A stretch of 51,632 nucleotides of DNA from Circinella minor (lineage: Eukaryota; Mucoromycota; Mucoromycetes; Mucorales; Lichtheimiaceae): positions 1 through 51,632 of the forward strand of contig JAEPRB010000267.1 in the NCBI GenBank assembly GCA_016758965.1, read 5' to 3'. This document shows, in pieces, positions 46,871-51,632 of this stretch. The notes below the pieces were generated by a model. It was given only the letters and a program-made list of their open reading frames with translations, ran no database searches and was not told the origin of the DNA. How positions within the stretch are numbered: the stretch's first letter is position 1; each line of letters opens with the position of its first letter. Both the position numbers and the translations under genes were made by a program.

Positions 46871-48372
46871 ATGGGATTCTTCATTCGTTCATTGGTTACT
46901 CAACAATCGAAACAAGTATGGCGTGCTTATTCAACAAATGCTTCTGACATTACTGTTAAAGCAATGGTTTATTCTTCTTATGGTAAACCTTCTGAAGTTT
47001 TAAAGTAAAGTTCTATGGATGCAATTTCACGCGCGTCTTTTTTTTTTTTTCTTTTTTCTTTTGGTTGTCTTCGAGAGAGAGAGAGAGAGAGAGAATTAGG
47101 ATATACTATTTGAGGGTAGTTGGGGGGAAAGTGAATGTGTCCCAAATATTTATCTTGTGGATAATAACCATAAAACCCAAAAATTTAGATGGCATACATA
47201 TCCATTAACTCCATTAACGGATGATACAGTTCACGTTCGTTTCCTTGCTTCACCTATTAATCCAGCTGATGTAAATCAAGTCCAAGGAGCTTATCCTCTT
47301 AAACCTGCATTTGAACAATTAGGTGATACAAAAGCTGCCGTAGGTGGTAATGAAGGTGTAGCTGAAGTTATTGCTACAGGTAAAAATGTCAATTCACTCA
47401 AAGTAGGTGATCAAGTCGTTATGGCACGTAGTGGTTATGGTACATGGCGTACACATGCTGCTGGTCCAGTAGATGATTTTCAAGTACTTCCACCTTCTAC
47501 AAATACTTCAGTTATTCAAAAAGCTACTCTTACTGTCAATCCATGTACTGCTTATCGTATGCTTAAAGATTTCACTCCTCTTAAACAAGGTAAAACCTAA
47601 AAAAGGAAAAAAAAATTAGATGCATAAATAAATAAATAATAAAAAAAAATGGGAGAATCATTTAAAAATATTAATCTTATATATATTAGGTGATTATGTT
47701 ATTCAAAATGGTGGTAATAGTGCTGTTGGACAAGCTGTTATTCAAATTGCCAAAGCATGGGGATTAAAAACAGTGAATGTGGTTCGTAATAGACCTGAAA
47801 TAGATTCACTTCGTCAAGAACTTTTAGATCTTGGTGCTACTCATGTAGTAACAGATGAAGAATTAGGTTCTTTTGATATGAGATCTAAAATGAAGGGTTG
47901 GTTTGATGGAAAACCACCTCTTCTTGGTCTTAATTGTGTGGGTGGTAAAAGTGCTACTGAAATGGCACGTTATTTAGGGTAAGATGACAAAAAAAAATAT
48001 TTCTCTCATTTGTGGAAACAGTAGGAATTTATTTAATTATTTTTAATTTATTATTATTTTAGACATAATGGTCAATATGTGACCTATGGTGCTATGGCTC
48101 GTGCTCCATTAGCTTTACCTGCATCCATGCTTATCTTTAAGAATATTAGTTTCCATGGTTTTTGGATGACTCGATGGGCTGATCAACATAATGCTGCTGA
48201 TCGATATAAAATGTTTGAAGATTTAATTGGATTAATGGATAAAGGAGCATTAAGTGAACCACGTTGGACCAAAGTAGATTGGTCTGAAGGTGCTATGAAA
48301 CATGCTGTGGATGCTGGTATTCAAGGATTTGCACAAGGCAAACAAATTGTATTTCCAACATCTTCTGCTTAA
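46871..48372 (+). CDS. ETR1: mitochondrial trans-2-enoyl-CoA/ACP reductase
   Basis: Four exons: 46871-47004, 47189-47589, 47690-47978 and 48063-48372, giving 377 aa. It is the NADPH-dependent last step of mitochondrial fatty acid synthesis (yeast Etr1, human MECR), needed for lipoic acid supply and respiration. The N-terminus [20 protein letters not shown] is an Arg/Ser/Gln-rich mitochondrial presequence. The zinc-free MDR fold shows [16 protein letters not shown], with the Tyr at the catalytic position, then [24 protein letters not shown], the cofactor motif [42 protein letters not shown] and FHGFWMTRW. The C-terminal GKQIVFP is usual. All four exons join in frame with GT-AG borders. Confidence 0.95.
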
Positions 48373-49327
48373 ATTAAAAGGGATTGGAAGGTTACAAAAA
48401 ATAAAATATAAAAATTGAGATGTTTTATTATTTTGAGAAAATTTTATTGATAGAATTACAATCCATGACCCCACATCTTGTTTCCATATAAAAATGAATA
48501 CGTACTTTTTATATCATTTGACATAAATAATAAATGTATCCGTCTTACCTCCTTGATGATATCACTTGAAAAATTAAATCAATGCGTACAAAATGCTTTT
48601 CATTGTTTTACCTATATGCCATATCAGATCATATACTGATATGATTATTTCTACTAGCTAATACCAGATCAACAAAAGTATCTTTTATTGAAATAGAATA
48701 TATAATCATTAAAAAGTAAAAATTGAAAGAGGAAAGTATAAAAAGGTTTATGGGCTGTTTAAAGTATTAGTAAAAGATTATTTTTTTTAACTTGTTTCCA
48801 TGGATCGTCGTCAGGGAGGAACGGGGTAAAAAGGCCGCGACCGTCATGTATTGTTAGCCTAAGTCACTTGGTAGCGTAAAAAGTTTTTGTTTTTTTTATT
48901 ATATGTTGTTGTTCTATTTTTTAATTCATGTATTATTTAATGGAACGCCCCCCCCCCCAAAAAAAAAAAAAAAAAAAAAAAAAAAACCCTCGTGCTTTTG
49001 TACTCTATTACATTCATAAACCAAAATAACTAAAAGTGATACAACTATTCCTTTTTTCGTGGTGCTAAACGAGACCGATTATAATTTAAGCTGAGGAATA
49101 AAAAAAAAAAAAAAACTCAAAAGGCCCTTAAAAATTAGATATTTTTAATCAACCGTTCTAAAAAAACTTATTTTAAAAAACCTCTTTTCTATTCTCGGCT
49201 TATTTCTTTTTTACTTCATCTTCCATCTTTTTTTTTTTTTTTTTTTTTTTTTTTGTATATATATAATACATTTAATATTTCTTTTCTTTTTTTTAATTAT
49301 TATTATTTATTATTTATTATTATTCTA
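48373..49327. other. intergenic with C11A28 homopolymer
   Basis: About 950 bp. It holds a GC-richer patch at 48796-48880 (GGATCGTCGTCAGGGAGGAA and GGCCGCGACC) flanked by AT-rich DNA, then C11 followed by A28 (48948-48986) and a T-tract (49228-49254) just before the next gene. The patch is not a recognisable tRNA or protein-coding piece. Confidence 0.45.
48948..48986. repeat. C11-A28 homopolymer pair
   Basis: Eleven C followed directly by twenty-eight A. Such runs are error-prone in assemblies, so the lengths should be treated as approximate. Confidence 0.8.
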
Positions 49328-49754
49328 ATGACATCAATGACAATGCCTGTACAAATTGTTGCTCCTTGTCCTAAAAGACCCACATCTTCATCTTCTACTT
49401 CAACCCATAATATATATAATAATAACCAAGAAATTCAAGATGCTTGTCATCAAGAACTTCGACAAATTTTGAATTCCAACATAAAACAAGCTAATCATCC
49501 AATAAATATATTAAATAATACAACAACAACAACAACAACAATGAATAATACTACTTCATGTCAACTACCAGAAGTTTCAGAACAACAAATTATTCCTCGT
49601 ACAGATAACCCACTTCCTCAAGATATGTCATTTTTTACAACAACTATTCAACCTTATTTACCTTCAACTAAAACTTATCATCATCGTCCTAGATCTTATA
49701 GTGTGGGTGATAATAGTTATTATATCTATGTTAAGAAAAATAATGATTTGGTTC

Positions 49755-49759
<5 letters not shown>
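49328..49759 (+). CDS. hypothetical low-complexity protein
   Basis: 143 aa, single exon. I do not recognise it. The sequence is rich in Ser, Thr, Asn, Pro and Gln. It begins MTSMTMPVQIVAPCPKRPTS, has one more ordered patch (EIQDACHQELRQILN, about residues 33-47, probably helical), Thr and Asn repeats from (ACA)n-type codon runs, and ends with PSTKTYHHRPRSYSVGDNSY, where RPRSYS looks like a basophilic kinase or 14-3-3 site. No signal peptide or membrane helix. An upstream in-frame ATG at 49253 would add a Phe/Leu/Tyr-rich stretch that is likely leader read-through. The mixed composition and the conserved-looking ends make a real gene more likely than not. Confidence 0.55.
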
Positions 49760-49789
<30 letters not shown>

Positions 49790-50929
49790 CTTTTTGATTA
49801 TTTTATATAACTTTCTACTTTTTTTTTTTTTTTTCTGTTGTACATAAGTGTTTTTTTTTTATATAAAAAAAAAAACCTAAACCTTTTCAAGTTTTAAAAA
49901 CTTTCTATTATAAGCACAATCTTTTTTTTTTATCACTATATAAACTCTCTCTCTCACACACACACACACATATATACTTTTTCCTTTCACACACAAACAC
50001 ATACTTCTTTTTATTTTTTTTTATGTCTATATCAAAAACACAATTGTATAAACCCCCCTTTCTTTTTCCCCTCTTCCTCTTTTTTCCCCCTTCTTTTTTT
50101 TTTAACTTTCTTTTATATAATAGTAAAAAGAAAATAACATTTATTTTATATAATTATAATAAAAATATATATATTTTACATAAAAAATATAAAAATTTAT
50201 TATGAGTATTCAAAATTTTTTTTGAAATGTTCTTTATATTTTTTGAATTTTTATGCAGTAAACCAGTTTTTTTTTTTTCACCAAGTTATTACCAAATACG
50301 TAAAAAAAAGGGGTGGGGGTGGGGATGGAAAGGAAGAATCCAGCTCCTGCATTTTGCATTAATTTTAAATTCTTTCTTAAGAAGTGAAAGGATGATAAAT
50401 ATTACTTATTTTTTTAATTTATTATTAGAGTAGAGTAAAATCAATTGATTCATTACGTATTTTTTATATGATAAATAATATTTTTTTTGTTTTGTTTATA
50501 ATAACAATTGCTTTTTTTTTTTAAGAAAAAAAAAAAAATTAAAACCCACGAGTTTTATTATATTTAGTAAAGTAAAAAGGTTTTGACAAATTGTACACTC
50601 ACTATGTGTAATATTATTATTAAATATAATAATTATGTACGTATCAGGGACAAAAATAATAATATTCTTTTTAATAATTTTCAAAGACACAAACTTTCTA
50701 AATAATTACCCTTAATTATTATTTATTATTTAAATAATTAATTTGAAATTATACGTATAGCGTAGATATGTATAAATTATATAATTAATTAACAATTCCA
50801 TCCTATTTAATAATAAATACGTAATACGTAATAGGGTGATTTGATAATAGACACATATTTAACCCAAATATGTTTTGTTGATCTCTATATTTTTAGTAAC
50901 ACGTAGTGAAAAACAAAAATTATTCTGTT

Positions 50930-50968
50930 TTGATCACTATGACAACAAACTTGATCACCATGACAACA
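50930..50968. repeat. 18-bp direct repeat, two copies 21 bp apart
   Basis: TTGATCACTATGACAACA at 50930-50947 and TTGATCACCATGACAACA at 50951-50968, one mismatch. Each contains TGATCA followed by TGACA. It could be a duplicated binding site. Confidence 0.7.
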
Positions 50969-51525
50969 TAACTCTTCCATATCATAATATAAACATATGA
51001 TGTATAGATTTACCAAATCAAATATAAAAAAAAAATGTATGGAGGGGAATTTTTTTTTTATCGTGTTTAACTTTAGCAGTATTGAAAAATGAAAAGATTT
51101 TACAAATAGCATAAAAGACTTTTTATTCTTTTGATCTTGCAAGTTAATGTAATATAATATACTATAATCTTTATTATTATTATTAAATATTTTTAAATTG
51201 TTTATCATTAATTCAAATCATTTATTTTTTTCAGTATAAAACTCTTTTGAAAAAACAAATTACTTTGTTCACCCACGTTTTTTTTTTTTTTTTTTTTTTT
51301 TTTTTTGAGGTTTCACCAAATTCTCCCGCATTTTTGTTACACACACAAATAATACTCTTTTTGATACGTAATTTATCAAAAGATGGGGGATGTGTGTTTC
51401 TTCCCCATCATATTACTTTTAGAGTTGTAGATCATTTTTAAAACTCAAACATCTGTATTAATATTATATAATGCTTACAAAAAAACAAGATTAATTATAA
51501 TATAAAACTTCATTTCATATGAAGA

Positions 51526-51529
<4 letters not shown>

Positions 51530-51559
<30 letters not shown>

Positions 51560-51561
51560 AG

Positions 51562-51594
<33 letters not shown>

Positions 51595-51610
51595 AGAGAG
51601 AAAAAAAAAA
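51530..51610. repeat. A-tracts interrupted by GGAG
   Basis: A run of about 28 A, then GGAG, about 31 A, then GGAGAGAG and another A run. This is a simple repeat at the window end, and its length is likely imprecise in the assembly. Confidence 0.8.
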
Positions 51611-51632
51611 CAGTACTTATATAATCTAAACT

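Larger units (their letters stand above)
49760..51632. other. AT-rich terminal stretch without a supported gene
   Basis: About 1.9 kb with TA, CT and CA microsatellites (49761-49787, 49949-49971), T- and A-tracts, several TACGTA sites (around 50454, 50639, 50753, 50818 and 50826) and a pair of 18-bp direct repeats near 50930-50968. Open frames here are all low complexity (Phe/Ile/Asn/Lys). Confidence 0.5.

Overview
This is an AT-rich (roughly 70 percent A+T) nuclear fungal window with many homopolymer and microsatellite runs. The genes have several short GT-AG introns of about 45-120 bp. The gene set (PAS kinase, REG1-like PP1 regulator, augmin HAUS1, fungal complex I 9.5 kDa subunit, Mucoromycota-style kelch membrane proteins) fits an early-diverging filamentous fungus, most likely Mucoromycota/Mucorales. 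The species cannot be named from the sequence alone. I rebuilt gene models by hand from reading frame, splice sites and family motifs. Most are multi-exon, so single open frames show only pieces of them.

Layout, left to right. 2.3-3.0 kb: a homeobox transcription factor (-). 4.9-5.4 kb: a tiny three-exon complex I subunit (-), divergent from an eight-exon HAUS1 augmin subunit (+, 6.3-8.2 kb). 10.5-11.8 kb: proteasome assembly chaperone 2 (+). 13.1-17.9 kb: two tandem M20 peptidases of the PM20D2 type (+). 21.6-25.5 kb: a PAS-domain serine/threonine kinase (+), convergent with a TMEM70-like mitochondrial protein (-, 25.8-26.4 kb).

27.4-41.7 kb is the accessory part of the window. It is a tandem array of two kinds of gene: a small 61-73 aa protein with a signal peptide and hydrophobic tail (three copies, +), and a roughly 1000 aa six-exon membrane protein with a kelch ectodomain (two copies, -). 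The order is small(+) kelch(-) small(+) kelch(-) small(+). The array shows recent duplication, patchwork identity between copies (209 bp identical across an exon and intron) and strong divergence in the membrane-proximal part of the ectodomain. I regard it as the best candidate here for an undescribed system, for example a surface receptor with a short surface-peptide partner. That function is inference only.

42.2-48.4 kb returns to housekeeping genes: nicotinate phosphoribosyltransferase (+), a REG1-like protein phosphatase 1 regulator (-) and mitochondrial 2-enoyl-CoA reductase (+). A short low-complexity protein (+, 49.3-49.8 kb) follows, and the window ends in AT-rich, homopolymer-rich DNA. 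I found no convincing tRNA, rRNA, CRISPR array or intact transposon.
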